This document shows, piece after piece, positions 26,601 through 35,004 of a stretch of 64,000 nt of DNA. A program made the translations under genes and the position numbers. How positions within the stretch are numbered: position 1 is the stretch's first letter; every line of letters begins with the position of its first letter. The notes beneath the pieces are model-generated. The model saw only the letters and a list, made by a program, of their open reading frames with translations. It made no database searches and was not told the DNA's origin. This stretch comes from Geomicrobium sediminis (lineage in GTDB: Bacteria > Bacillota > Bacilli > Bacillales > Marinococcaceae): NCBI RefSeq assembly GCF_016908595.1, contig NZ_JAFBEC010000002.1, positions 1 to 64,000 of the forward strand, written 5' to 3'.

Positions 26601-27173
26601 ATGACAACTCATGAAGAATTTGAAATTGAAGCGAAACAATTACTTACAACAGATGAGTTTACAAAGCTATGTAATCATTTCAAGCTGAAAAAAGAGGACT
26701 TTCAGTCACAGCACAATCATTATTTTGACACAGGAAGCTTTCAAATAAAAGAACGAAACGCTGTGTTACGCATTCGCGAAAAATTAGGGAGCTATGTGCT
26801 AACCTTGAAAATTAAAGAAAAAGGTGGCTCTTTGGAGCGACACGAAACTCTTCATACGAATGTATTGCCACAAAGCGATCAGTCACAGTTACTCACTTGG
26901 CTGAAAGAACAATGGTCCATAGAAAGCGCTCAACTTATTCATTTAGGGTCTTTAGAAACCAATCGTGCGAGCTTTCCATATGAAGGCGGGACGTTGTTCT
27001 TTGATTATAGTCGCTATCTAGGGATGGATGATTATGAACTAGAATTCGAAGGCACATCAAAACAACATGTCGACTCCGTAATGAATACGATCCAGTCATC
27101 ATTTAACTTGTCAATTGCCGATGAACCTGATCCGAAAGTCAAACGCTTCTTCAAACGGAAAGAAAAGCTATAA
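26601..27173 (+). CDS. yjbK: YjbK-like CYTH (triphosphate tunnel) protein
   Basis: This 190-residue CYTH-domain protein has the signature EFEIEAKQLL (ExExK) near residue 6. Tunnel strands AVLRIREKLGSYVLTLKIKE (~52), ETLHTN (~80) and TLFFDYSRY (~129) carry the Arg/Lys/Glu pairs that bind triphosphate and metal. Related enzymes are thiamine triphosphatases or inorganic triphosphatases. The ATG at 26601 lies nine bases after AGGAGG; two upstream in-frame starts are too close. Substrate unknown. Confidence 0.87.
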   Translation: MTTHEEFEIEAKQLLTTDEFTKLCNHFKLKKEDFQSQHNHYFDTGSFQIKERNAVLRIREKLGSYVLTLKIKEKGGSLERHETLHTNVLPQSDQSQLLTWLKEQWSIESAQLIHLGSLETNRASFPYEGGTLFFDYSRYLGMDDYELEFEGTSKQHVDSVMNTIQSSFNLSIADEPDPKVKRFFKRKEKL

Positions 27174-27230
27174 AAACAATAAAACATTTGCTATAGTCAA
27201 AGTATACTACAGAATAAGGAGCGGGTTGTA

Positions 27231-27842
27231 TTGAAAGCTATCCATCCTTTGTCACACCTTCCCACGACATCTTCACTAAAGGCACCAAGTATTGTAAAAG
27301 AGCAAACGGCTACGTTATCTTTTGCGTCCATTTTGCAATCGTTACAAACGCAATCGGTTCATAGTGGCATAGCCACAAATGACCAAAACATGAGCCCACC
27401 TACATTCCCAACGCTTCTGCATGGCAATGTAACAGATGGGATGTCTAACTCATTACCAACGACGCCTTTTAACGCTTACATCCAAGAAAGTGCTACTAAA
27501 TATGGGGTAGATGAACGTCTAATTTATGCAATTATTGAAAATGAATCATCGTTTAATCCTAATGCTACTAGTCATGCAGGCGCGCAAGGGTTAATGCAAC
27601 TCATGCCTGGTACTGCACGATCATTAAATGTCGACAACCCTTATGATCCAAGAGCGAATATTGATGGTGGTACTCGATACATACGCGACATGTTGAATCG
27701 CTACAATGGGGATGTAACACTCGCTTTGGCTGCTTACAATGCTGGGCCTGGTAATGTTGATCGTTACAATGGCGTTCCTCCATTTAGGGAAACAGAGCGG
27801 TATGTTCCTAAAGTACTAAACACATACAATGGACTTGCCTAA
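27231..27842 (+). CDS. yjbJ: YjbJ-like lytic transglycosylase
   Basis: This 203-residue protein has an SLT (lysozyme-like) domain in its C-terminal half: [20 protein letters not shown] (~103) includes the catalytic Glu, followed by LMQLMPGTA and [20 protein letters not shown]. It cleaves peptidoglycan glycan strands to anhydro-muramyl ends. The N-terminal 80 residues are low-complexity, Thr/Ser/Gln-rich, with no evident signal peptide, so export is unexplained. The TTG start follows AAGGAG by eight bases. It lies between yjbK and yjbI as in B. subtilis. Confidence 0.87.
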   Translation: MKAIHPLSHLPTTSSLKAPSIVKEQTATLSFASILQSLQTQSVHSGIATNDQNMSPPTFPTLLHGNVTDGMSNSLPTTPFNAYIQESATKYGVDERLIYAIIENESSFNPNATSHAGAQGLMQLMPGTARSLNVDNPYDPRANIDGGTRYIRDMLNRYNGDVTLALAAYNAGPGNVDRYNGVPPFRETERYVPKVLNTYNGLA

Positions 27843-27849
27843 CTAATTA

Positions 27850-27903
27850 AAAAATAAGCATGAACTGTCATTATGAACGACCGACAGTTCATGCTTATTT
27901 TTG
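27850..27903. terminator. Terminator of yjbJ
   Basis: A long stem of AAATAAGCATGAACTGTC with GACAGTTCATGCTTATTT ends in TTG. Confidence 0.8.
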
Positions 27904-27980
27904 TCCAGTTCATACTATTTGCCGAGATCTTCACTCGTTGCTACAATGATAATAGTTCGTTATAAGGGAGCTAACAAGTT

Positions 27981-28364
27981 ATGACATCCATTCAACCAAC
28001 GTCATTATTTGAACGTCTTGGCGGAACAGAAGCTCTTGAGCGAGTGATTGGGACCTTTTATGATTACGTCTCTGAGCATCCTGATCTTAGTCCATTATTT
28101 CCAGAAGAATTAACCGAAACGAAGCGGAAACAAGTTCAATTTATGACACAATTCACAGGGGGACAACCCTTATATACTGCAGAGCATGGGCATCCGAGAC
28201 TTCGAGCAAGACATTTACCATTTGAAATTACACCGAGACGCGCAGAAGCATGGCTCGTATGTATGAAGCTTGCCATCGAGGATCATGACCTACCACAAAA
28301 AGCTTCAGAAGAATGGTTTCATCGATTAACACTTACAGCTTCACACATGGTAAATCAACATTAG
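27981..28364 (+). CDS. yjbI: Group II truncated haemoglobin (YjbI-like)
   Basis: This 127-residue 2-on-2 globin begins LFERLGGTEALERVIGTFYD. It has FPEELTETKRKQVQFMTQFTGG (~41), a conserved HGHPRLRARHLPFEI (~70) with the proximal heme histidine, and AWLVCMKLAIED (~91; the group II Trp). It binds O2 or NO. It lies directly upstream of spxH, four bases apart, as in B. subtilis, suggesting a role in thiol or redox stress. AAGGGAG precedes the ATG. Confidence 0.92.
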   Translation: MTSIQPTSLFERLGGTEALERVIGTFYDYVSEHPDLSPLFPEELTETKRKQVQFMTQFTGGQPLYTAEHGHPRLRARHLPFEITPRRAEAWLVCMKLAIEDHDLPQKASEEWFHRLTLTASHMVNQH

Positions 28365-28385
28365 ATCTTGAAAGGGGGATGTACC

Positions 28386-29294
28386 TTGGTAATGACAAAA
28401 GAACAGTGCAATTATTCTACAGGGACTTGCGGTGAGGCTGACGGCGAACAACGAGAGCACCTCATCAACGATCATCGTGTAGAAATTTATGTATTTACTG
28501 ATCCTCTTTGCCCACTCTGTTGGGGCATTGAGCCGAAACTAAAGAAATTACTCAATGAGTATAATCAATATATTAAAGTACGGTATGTAGTCATGCCGGA
28601 AAACGCAAGTGCACGAATTCATGAACAAAACCAACGTACACTTTCAGATCTATGGGACATTACGAGTACGCAAACAGGGATGTGTTGTGACGGAGATTTC
28701 TGGTACGAGAATCCGATTTCTGTTCCTGAAACACCGTCGATTGCTATAAAAGCAGCTGAGATGCAAGGCAGACAATGTGGCATGCGCTTTTTAAGGCGCG
28801 TGCGAGAAGCGTTATTTCTAAACAAGCAAGATGTGACAGACGATTATGTATTACTCAAGTGTGCACAAGAAGCAGGTCTAGACGAGATTGAATTTCAAAA
28901 AGACTTCCATTCTGACTTAGCTAAACAAGCATTAGAAAGTGATCTTCGAACGAAGAATGAAATGGGAGTCAGTGAAGTACCTTCTATGATTTTCTTTAAT
29001 GATTGTATTGAAGATGCAGGTGTGATGATCTCGGGGCTACATTCGTATGATGTGTATGAAGATATTCTCACTGAGGTATTAGGGAAAACACCAGTGCCCG
29101 AGATGAAACATGATTTATTGTCGTTCGTCAGGCATTATTCACTCGTTGCAACCGCAGAAATTGCGGAAGTGTTTGATTTGACGACAAAAGAAACCAAATC
29201 AGCGATGAAACGACTACAACTTCAACAAAAAGTTGAATGCGTTCCTGTAAAGCACGGTGAATTTTGGAAATACAATTGTCGAACGGAAGAGTGA
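28386..29294 (+). CDS. spxH: ClpXP adaptor SpxH (YjbH), DsbA-like fold
   Basis: About 302 residues. The N-terminal thioredoxin/DsbA-like domain has DPLCPLCWGIEPKLKKL with a CxxC pair near residue 38; the body (GMCCDGDFWYENP, KAAEMQGRQCGMRFLRR, SYDVYEDILTEVLG) matches B. subtilis SpxH. It presents Spx to ClpXP for degradation and is inactivated under oxidative or disulfide stress. The N-terminus has extra cysteines (TKEQCNYSTGTCG), recalling the Cys/His-rich zinc segment of SpxH. A TTG at 28386 has ideal spacing to AAAGGGGG; ATG 28392 is the alternative. Spx and MecA are encoded nearby. Confidence 0.9.
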   Translation: MVMTKEQCNYSTGTCGEADGEQREHLINDHRVEIYVFTDPLCPLCWGIEPKLKKLLNEYNQYIKVRYVVMPENASARIHEQNQRTLSDLWDITSTQTGMCCDGDFWYENPISVPETPSIAIKAAEMQGRQCGMRFLRRVREALFLNKQDVTDDYVLLKCAQEAGLDEIEFQKDFHSDLAKQALESDLRTKNEMGVSEVPSMIFFNDCIEDAGVMISGLHSYDVYEDILTEVLGKTPVPEMKHDLLSFVRHYSLVATAEIAEVFDLTTKETKSAMKRLQLQQKVECVPVKHGEFWKYNCRTEE

Positions 29295-29313
29295 TGACTC
29301 TTCCGTTTTTTTT
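29282..29313 (+). terminator. Terminator of yjbI-spxH
   Basis: AACGGAAGAGT pairs with ACTCTTCCGTT and is followed by TTTTTTT. It overlaps the spxH stop codon. Confidence 0.85.
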
Positions 29314-29367
29314 AGCATGTTTACCATTACTACGTACATATACTGTACTTAGATTGGAGGTAGCATG

Positions 29368-29538
29368 ATGAAACCATTCGTTTTAGGAATTACAACAATC
29401 GTAGTTAGCTACGTTCTCTTTCTAATGTCTGTACTTCGGTTTATTCCTTTATGGGTTGCTGTTCCATTGCTATTCATATCAATTTTATTTACCGTTCATT
29501 TATTCAATGAACGTAAACGATTTAAAGGCTTTTCTTAA
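29368..29538 (+). CDS. Small two-helix membrane protein
   Basis: GGAGG precedes paired ATGs at 29365 and 29368; the second has better spacing. The 56-residue product has two hydrophobic segments (FVLGITTIVVSYVLFLMSVL and WVAVPLLFISILFTVHLF) and a basic tail (NERKRFKGFS), so it is probably a membrane hairpin with cytoplasmic ends. I do not recognise the family. It occupies the position where B. subtilis has pepF between coiA and spxH. Its stop is two bases from the coiA end. Confidence 0.6.
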   Translation: MKPFVLGITTIVVSYVLFLMSVLRFIPLWVAVPLLFISILFTVHLFNERKRFKGFS

Positions 29539-29539
29539 A

Positions 29540-30667
29540 TTAACCGAGCTCTGCTCTCGTAATTGAGCAGTTCGAATATAAAAAGCACGTTTGATCGTAA
29601 CGATGACCTTCATCCGCTGACTTTGGGAATGGGTGAGTGACTCCTCGATTCGCCAAGGTGGTCATTCGTTTATACAAATAAAAGTATTGAACCATCGCGA
29701 GTTCCGCCTGGCGTTCGGTAATTTGCAATTGTTTTGCTATTTCTGATCTTTCCCCTTCAATCCATTCCTCTAAACCTTGATCTTGATGCTTTTGCAAGTT
29801 TAAATAGACGTACAATTGCCAAATTAACGGGGGTTCATTAATATACACTTGTGCCGGAACATACCATCCGACTTCTGAAGGGTGTAAGTGGATTGGACAC
29901 CGGGCAGCCAATAGCTCCTCCTGCACGAGTAACGACAACCCTTTTGCTAGTTGCCTCTTCCCATAACGGCACTCATTTTTATAGATCAGCTGGCCAGATA
30001 ATTGCTCTAAATTAACTGAGGATGGTTGAATGATCTTTTTGAAACTGGAATATGTGTAAGGCAGTGATTCTGTAAATGCAGAGGATTTCCGAGGAGAAAG
30101 ATAACTCACAAGCGTTACCATTTGCAACTGCTTTCCGATGAACAGCAAACGAGGATAAGAATGTGGGAAAACGCTACACGTCTCAAGTTGCCATTCTTGC
30201 AAATACACAGAACTTGATGAACGATGCAAATACCGCTCTGGCAAAACCCAAATGACTTGAATTCCATGGTTAAAGTAGTTAGACGAGCGTCGTTTAATTT
30301 CTTTTCTTTCAATTGCTGAGCATTGTACTTCAAACACATATACCGTCCCATTTATAACGCACCAGACATCCGGTCGTTGATTGACATTGGGCAACCACTT
30401 TTCAATATCAAGATCATCGGCAAAAGGACGCAACCACTCATACAATTGTTGTTTTCCTTGCAAATGCTCCTCTGTCTCTTCTTCTTTCTTTGAACAAATT
30501 GATTGACTTGTATGCGCAAAATGAGGTCGCTTAGCAAGTCCATTTTTGTAGATCACTTCTTCATGACATTGGGGGCAATGCCATGTAGTCGCTCGCATTT
30601 TTATTGAATCCTTTTGTAAATGTAAAAGACAAATCGTTTCACCATGACTATTAATCGCTGTGAACAT
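29540..30667 (-). CDS. coiA: Competence protein CoiA
   Basis: This 375-residue protein has the CoiA plan: an N-terminal zinc-ribbon-like module (WHCPQCHEEVIYKNG, then KRPHFAH, ~29-52) and a nuclease-like domain with QRPDVWCVINGTVYVFEVQCS (~97-117; PD-(D/E)xK-type Asp, Glu, Gln). The C-terminal half is helical and Leu/Gln-rich. CoiA promotes recombination of DNA taken up during natural transformation. It lies next to mecA and spx, as in B. subtilis. No standard terminator is seen downstream. Confidence 0.88.
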   Translation of the reverse strand: MFTAINSHGETICLLHLQKDSIKMRATTWHCPQCHEEVIYKNGLAKRPHFAHTSQSICSKKEEETEEHLQGKQQLYEWLRPFADDLDIEKWLPNVNQRPDVWCVINGTVYVFEVQCSAIERKEIKRRSSNYFNHGIQVIWVLPERYLHRSSSSVYLQEWQLETCSVFPHSYPRLLFIGKQLQMVTLVSYLSPRKSSAFTESLPYTYSSFKKIIQPSSVNLEQLSGQLIYKNECRYGKRQLAKGLSLLVQEELLAARCPIHLHPSEVGWYVPAQVYINEPPLIWQLYVYLNLQKHQDQGLEEWIEGERSEIAKQLQITERQAELAMVQYFYLYKRMTTLANRGVTHPFPKSADEGHRYDQTCFLYSNCSITRAELG

Positions 30668-30732
30668 TGTCCACTTCCTCTCATAATCCCTTTAATTAAT
30701 AGGTAATTCGTCATAGGAATAAAAAATCCTGC

Positions 30733-30770
30733 AAAAAAAAAAAGCAAATCCAGTTGGATTCACTTTTTTT
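30733..30770 (-). terminator. Terminator of mecA
   Basis: On the minus strand GAATCCAACTGGATTT forms a short stem flanked by a 5' A-tract and an 11-base 3' T-tract, directly after the mecA stop. Confidence 0.7.
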
Positions 30771-31428
30771 ATGAGAAGTGCGTGGATATGACATGCAATC
30801 CATTTTCACTAACAATTGTATTGCCGTATTCTTTAATACGATAAATCGATACGTCTGATTCATTTCCGAACTCTAACACGCGACTTAAAATATTGTCTTG
30901 CTCATCTTCATCGTAGAAATCATCAAATTCAATATGCAAGTAATACGTGTTCTCCATTGAGTAAACTTCATTTTTAACTTGGTTCAATGTGACGGATTGA
31001 CTCAATCGAATTAGATCTTCAAAATCAGCAAACGCAATGACGATACTTAACGGATCTTCAACAGTCGCCGCATCTCTTTCCTTCTTACGACTACGTAACT
31101 GCTCATCAAGCATATCTACAATGCTCTCATCCATATCATCATCTTTGTCTTTAGAAACAGGGATTTCAAGCTTCACATTGCCATCGTTCATCTGGCCACG
31201 TGTAACGACAATCTCCAGTCCTTTATCAAATGCCTGAACTTGAATCCATAGAGGGCCTTCAATCTCGAAATTCTCGTGATCATGCGCTTCATTAATCATC
31301 TCAAAGAAAAACTCTTCTCCACGCTCACGATTGTACCAGATCTCTTCGCTGTCAAAACCTCTATCCTCAATATCAGCATAGGTAATATAAAATTTAATGG
31401 TTGTATCATTAATTCTTTCTATTTCCAC
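30769..31428 (-). CDS. mecA: Adaptor protein MecA
   Basis: This 219-residue protein starts MEIERINDTTIKFYITYADI, the N-terminal substrate-binding domain of MecA. An acidic linker (DKDDDMDESI) precedes the ClpC-binding C-terminal domain (IVIAFADFEDLIRLSQSV, YYLHIEFDDFYDED). MecA delivers ComK and other targets to ClpCP and assembles the ClpC hexamer. The start is GTG at 31428 behind GGAGGGAG. The length equals the family norm. Confidence 0.94.
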   Translation of the reverse strand: MEIERINDTTIKFYITYADIEDRGFDSEEIWYNRERGEEFFFEMINEAHDHENFEIEGPLWIQVQAFDKGLEIVVTRGQMNDGNVKLEIPVSKDKDDDMDESIVDMLDEQLRSRKKERDAATVEDPLSIVIAFADFEDLIRLSQSVTLNQVKNEVYSMENTYYLHIEFDDFYDEDEQDNILSRVLEFGNESDVSIYRIKEYGNTIVSENGLHVISTHFS

Positions 31429-31743
31429 GATTTCTCCCTCCTCGGGTTAAAGTGGATGCTCACATTCTTCATGGAGATGTGTTCGTGGTCTCTACATTAT
31501 ATTCTATACGAACTCTCCGGCTTTGTTAAGGATAACTGTACCATTTCTCATGAAAAGAATGCTATTCCTAAGGTTGTTCATTTATACCATTTATCAAATG
31601 GAATTTCAAGAGCCACATCTGTCATGAAATGTGATCTTAAAAGGTGTTTTATTAGTGTATATCAGAGTGCATACATTTATGAAGTAATTTGCTCATTTAA
31701 AGAAAAAAACTTCTACCCGCAAGGTGATAGAAGTTTTACTTTG
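31429..31743. other. Region between mecA and spx
   Basis: These 315 bases contain the spx terminator (31702-31738) and an isolated minus-strand TATAAT (31496-31501) that may be the mecA -10, without an evident -35. A plus-strand frame crosses the region but overlaps both neighbours antisense and has no ribosome site. Nothing else is apparent. Confidence 0.55.
31702..31738 (-). terminator. Terminator of spx
   Basis: On the minus strand AAAACTTCTA pairs with TAGAAGTTTT, and the T-tract continues (TTTTTTTC) just after spx. Confidence 0.8.
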
Positions 31744-32139
31744 TCAATTAACGAGCTTCTGCGCTTCTTGCAAGAAATACGTGCGAATTTGGCGTGGTAA
31801 GAAACGGCGAATCTCCGCTTCGTTGTATCCGACTTGAAGACGCTTCTCATCAAAAATGATCGGTCTTCTTAGTAAACCAGGGTGTTCACTAATTAACTCA
31901 AAGAGTTGCTGGAGTGGTAACGTGTCCACATCAACATTAAGCTCTTGAAAAATCTTCGAGCGCTTTGAGACAATCTCATCGGTTCCATCTTCAGTCATGC
32001 GAACAATATCTTTCACCTCAGCAACTGAAAGAGGTTCTGAAAAAATGTTGCGCTCTTGAAACGGGATGTTATGCTCTTCTAACCAACTTTTCGCTTTTCG
32101 ACAAGAAGTACAGCTCGGCGAAGTTAACAACGTCACCAT
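31744..32139 (-). CDS. spx: Transcriptional regulator Spx
   Basis: The 131-residue ArsC-like protein has the redox switch CTSC (Cys10 and Cys13) and the Spx-specific blocks [18 protein letters not shown] (~46), [17 protein letters not shown] (~92) and EIRRFLPR (~110). Oxidised Spx binds the RNA polymerase alpha C-terminal domain and switches on thiol-stress genes; it is degraded by ClpXP with SpxH. ATG 32139 follows AAGGGAGAGG, and the length matches the family exactly. Here it is monocistronic, without the yjbC partner of B. subtilis. Two Fur-family-like boxes lie upstream. Confidence 0.96.
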   Translation of the reverse strand: MVTLLTSPSCTSCRKAKSWLEEHNIPFQERNIFSEPLSVAEVKDIVRMTEDGTDEIVSKRSKIFQELNVDVDTLPLQQLFELISEHPGLLRRPIIFDEKRLQVGYNEAEIRRFLPRQIRTYFLQEAQKLVN

Positions 32140-32181
32140 AGTAGGACCCTCTCCCTTTTGCAAATAAGTTCAATACTAAAA

Positions 32182-32196
32182 TGATTACTATTCTCA
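32182..32196. promoter_or_regulatory. Fur-like box in the spx leader
   Basis: On the minus strand TGAGAATAGTAATCA matches the 7-1-7 Fur box TGATAATNATTATCA at 11 of 14 positions. It lies between the spx promoter and its start codon. Confidence 0.4.
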
Positions 32197-32272
32197 TTTC
32201 ATCGTGTATTCCATAAAGCAAATTGCTCGTAAGTACACACTTGCTTTGCTTTAAAAAAGTGAGATTACATTC

Positions 32273-32302
32273 ATTATACAATAATTATTCTAATCTAAGC
32301 AA
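32273..32302 (-). promoter_or_regulatory. spx promoter with embedded PerR-like box
   Basis: On the minus strand TTGCTT (32297-32302) and TATAAT (32273-32278) are 18 bp apart. The spacer holds TTAGAATAATTATTG (32279-32293), matching the PerR box TTATAATNATTATAA at 11 of 14 positions. B. subtilis spx is known to be PerR-controlled. Confidence 0.5.
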
Positions 32303-32409
32303 GGTCAATTCTGTGAGCAATTCACCTGATTTTCTCTTCACGTATGACCTGTACCCTTCACACTCTTTCCCTAAACCTTTTTTCCTAAAAAAACAAACAA
32401 AAGCTTAGA

Positions 32410-33570
32410 TTACTTTGTAGAATATATGCGTTTCGGCGCGTAATTTGTCCCTTCCGAGTAGGTATTTCCAGCATTCCAAATAAGGTATTCATCAATTCCG
32501 TGATCGTGTAGCGCTTGAATTTGAGCTTCAACTTCTTTGGGTCCGTACGGAATGTAATTGCCTTCGCCGAGCCATGAAGCAGTAAAATCTTGAATCCACG
32601 GACGTGTAATCGGTGGTGATGATAATTCGCTTATCCGCTGATTTTCAACCTTTGCATACGCACTAATTAGCTCATACGGCATCGTGTCCGGTGCTTCAAT
32701 ACCGAAATTCCCACTCCAATGACTCGGATAAATCATTGAGGAAATCACGTCCACTGATTCTGCAATTCGGGAGAAGTTCTGTCCAATCCCTGCCGATTCT
32801 TGCTCAACCGTTGCATAACCAAATAGATCCACAGAGACATCAACATCAAACGGCTCTAATTCTTCTTTTGCAAACGATACGAAGTCTGTGACTGCTTGGA
32901 CACGATCAAAGCGATCATAATTGCCAATTGAATACTCAAGCTCACGATCTCTCGTCTCAAAGCCTTCAGGGAAACGAACATAATCAAATTGAATCTCTTT
33001 AAACCCTGCCTTAGCCGCTTCTTTTGCAATCATGATGTTATGGTGCCAAACTTCCTCGAGAAAAGGGTTTACAAACGCTTCTCCTCTTCCATTAAGCCAA
33101 ACGTCACCGCTTTCATTTAGAAACGAAAGTTCTGGCTTTTTGTTCGCAAGAAGTGAGTCTTTAAAAACGACAATTCGCGCAATCGGATACACGTTATGAT
33201 CGTTAAGTTCTTTCATCACTGCATCTAAATCTTGAATGTAGTTCGTTGCAATTTCTTTATATGTAGTCGAATGCCCAGGGTTGTACGTTACGTTCCCGTA
33301 GTCATCTTTTATATCAATCACCATTGCATTCAAATCACTTTCATCTACAAGAGATAATAATGAATGGAATCTGCTACTACCTGCAGAATGGCTTGATACG
33401 TAAATGCCACGAACTGCATCATCATTAGAGAAGCGTTCAACGTTCAACATTGAATGCTTCTCTAATTCATGAATTTCTTTTCCTGAAATCGATTGATGGG
33501 CTTCAATCGTCAGAGGAGAATAAAAGAATAGAAAAAGTCCTATTGTAGTTAACAACACAACATGACGCAT
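32410..33570 (-). CDS. Secreted putative glycoside hydrolase (DUF4015)
   Basis: This 386-residue protein has a Sec signal peptide (hydrophobic LLTTIGLFLFFYSPLTIEA, cleavage after AHQ or EA). The DUF4015 TIM-barrel-like domain follows: VRGIYVSSHSAG, LNAMVIDIKDDYGNVTY, KEIQFDYVRFPEG (~195) and DVISSMIYPSHW (~275). The family is annotated as putative glycosidase, with acidic residues in DYVRFPE likely catalytic. The substrate could be a cell-wall or exopolysaccharide sugar chain, but this is not shown. ATG 33570 follows AAAGGAAG. It sits 21 bp behind the YciI-type gene and is probably co-transcribed. Confidence 0.87.
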   Translation of the reverse strand: MRHVVLLTTIGLFLFFYSPLTIEAHQSISGKEIHELEKHSMLNVERFSNDDAVRGIYVSSHSAGSSRFHSLLSLVDESDLNAMVIDIKDDYGNVTYNPGHSTTYKEIATNYIQDLDAVMKELNDHNVYPIARIVVFKDSLLANKKPELSFLNESGDVWLNGRGEAFVNPFLEEVWHHNIMIAKEAAKAGFKEIQFDYVRFPEGFETRDRELEYSIGNYDRFDRVQAVTDFVSFAKEELEPFDVDVSVDLFGYATVEQESAGIGQNFSRIAESVDVISSMIYPSHWSGNFGIEAPDTMPYELISAYAKVENQRISELSSPPITRPWIQDFTASWLGEGNYIPYGPKEVEAQIQALHDHGIDEYLIWNAGNTYSEGTNYAPKRIYSTK

Positions 33571-33591
33571 CCTCAAAACTTCCTTTCGCTA

Positions 33592-33867
33592 CTAAGTAGT
33601 TCGAAGATGTCCGACGAGCGCCCACTCATGAATCACATAATCTCTTGCACCGTGTACAACGTATGGGTCTTCATTCACCAATTTCTCCACAGCGTCATAA
33701 GATGGGGATTCGTAAATAATAAGACCTCCAGAACCGTCAACGAAAGGACCTCTAGCAAGTACATGCCCTGTTTCGTGTAACCGTTCCAAGTAATCTAGAT
33801 GTGCTGGTCGGTGTTCTTTCGATTTCTCTTCGTCTTTTAATGGTAAAAACACTGCATAAGTTGCCAT
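33592..33867 (-). CDS. YciI-family protein
   Basis: This 91-residue protein has the YCII fold: RPAHLDYLERLHETGHVLARGPFVDG (~20-45, with the conserved His and Gly-Pro-Phe) and GGLIIYESPSYDAVEKLVNEDPYV. The fold is ferredoxin-like with a His/Asp pair; biochemical roles vary (dehydrochlorinase-like, cyclase-like) and are unknown here. AAAAGGAG precedes the ATG region. It heads a two-gene unit with the secreted DUF4015 protein. Confidence 0.88.
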   Translation of the reverse strand: MATYAVFLPLKDEEKSKEHRPAHLDYLERLHETGHVLARGPFVDGSGGLIIYESPSYDAVEKLVNEDPYVVHGARDYVIHEWALVGHLRTT

Positions 33868-34035
33868 GAATAATCGTCTCCTTTTACTATGTTCAAATGT
33901 TCCAACGTCTATGGCTGGTAATTATTTGTTTCCCTTTAAACGTATTAAAACAAACGTGTTCATGACAGGTTTCTGTGTGAAACTGTGAATTTTGGGTATA
34001 CTATCCTTGGAAATACATATAAAGGATGTCGATAC

Positions 34036-35004
34036 ATGGTTTACTTTCTGTTTATTTTAGCTGTTATCGTAACTGTTCTTGCTGCAATCAAGATTAGTAC
34101 GTATGCCGATGCAATCACCCGTCTCTCTTCAGTCGGTTCCCTGTTTGTCGGAACGTTCCTTCTTGCTGGAGCAACTTCTTTGCCGGAAGTGACGACAAGT
34201 GTTACCGCTGTATTTCTAGAAAACCCTGATATGGCTGTTGGAAACGTACTCGGCAGCAATTTATTTAACTTATCAATTCTTGCTGTATTTCTAATTATTT
34301 ATCGACATCGCGCAATCTTAAGTTCTGTTCACAAAGAACAACGACACACCGCAATCTTAGGTGTATTAATGACAACATTCGTCGTTGTTGCCCTCTTTTA
34401 TACGATTGAAATCCCTGTTGTAAACATCGGGATTGAATCACTTGTTCTACTCGTTCTTTATGGACTAAGCATCTGGCTTTTACGCGGTGCTGATGAACAG
34501 AATAGTGATGCTGGTGACGAAAAAGTGACAGAGGAGAAATATACGTTAAAACATGCTATTACCGGATTTATTATAGCTGCGATTATCATCTTAATCTCAG
34601 GTAGCGTTTTAACGTTTAGTGGCGACCAAATCGCGATCTTAACAGGTTTAGGTTCGAGTTTTGTCGGAAGCTTTTTAATTGCTACGAGTACATCCCTACC
34701 TGAAGTTGTAACCGTTTATGTTGCGCTTAAACTGAACAACCACAACCTTGCAGCAGCGTCTATTTTCGGTAGCAATTTATTTAACTTACTCATCTTAGTT
34801 CTTTGCGACTTTCTTTACCCTGGTTCAATCTTACTTGCCGCTTCACCGACGAACATTTACACCGGAGGGTTCTTACTTTTAAGCAGCCTTGTCGTCACCA
34901 TTGCCATTTTTAGAGCACAAACGAAACGACTGAGCATTGCGCTTCCCTTATTTATGCTCTTGTTTTACGCTTCCTCTATGGTGCTGCTCTATCTGCTTCG
35001 TTAA
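34036..35004 (+). CDS. Sodium/calcium exchanger family (CaCA) membrane protein
   Basis: This 322-residue membrane protein has about ten helices in two homologous halves. Each half carries the alpha-repeat: ATSLPEVTTS with GNVLGSNLFNL (~45-80), and STSLPEVVTV with ASIFGSNLFNL (~218-255). The Glu in SLPE and the Asn/Ser in GSN are the cation ligands of the family. It exchanges cations (Na+ or H+ for Ca2+ or similar) across the membrane, useful in an alkaliphile. ATG 34036 follows AAAGGATG; the longer frame has no site. Its last 29 bases overlap the convergent TlpA-like gene. Confidence 0.88.
   Translation: MVYFLFILAVIVTVLAAIKISTYADAITRLSSVGSLFVGTFLLAGATSLPEVTTSVTAVFLENPDMAVGNVLGSNLFNLSILAVFLIIYRHRAILSSVHKEQRHTAILGVLMTTFVVVALFYTIEIPVVNIGIESLVLLVLYGLSIWLLRGADEQNSDAGDEKVTEEKYTLKHAITGFIIAAIIILISGSVLTFSGDQIAILTGLGSSFVGSFLIATSTSLPEVVTVYVALKLNNHNLAAASIFGSNLFNLLILVLCDFLYPGSILLAASPTNIYTGGFLLLSSLVVTIAIFRAQTKRLSIALPLFMLLFYASSMVLLYLLR

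Noticed and set aside
31276-31800. Plus-strand frame of 174 codons across mecA and spx ends
   Set aside because: It is antisense to two clear genes and covers the spx terminator, without a ribosome site.
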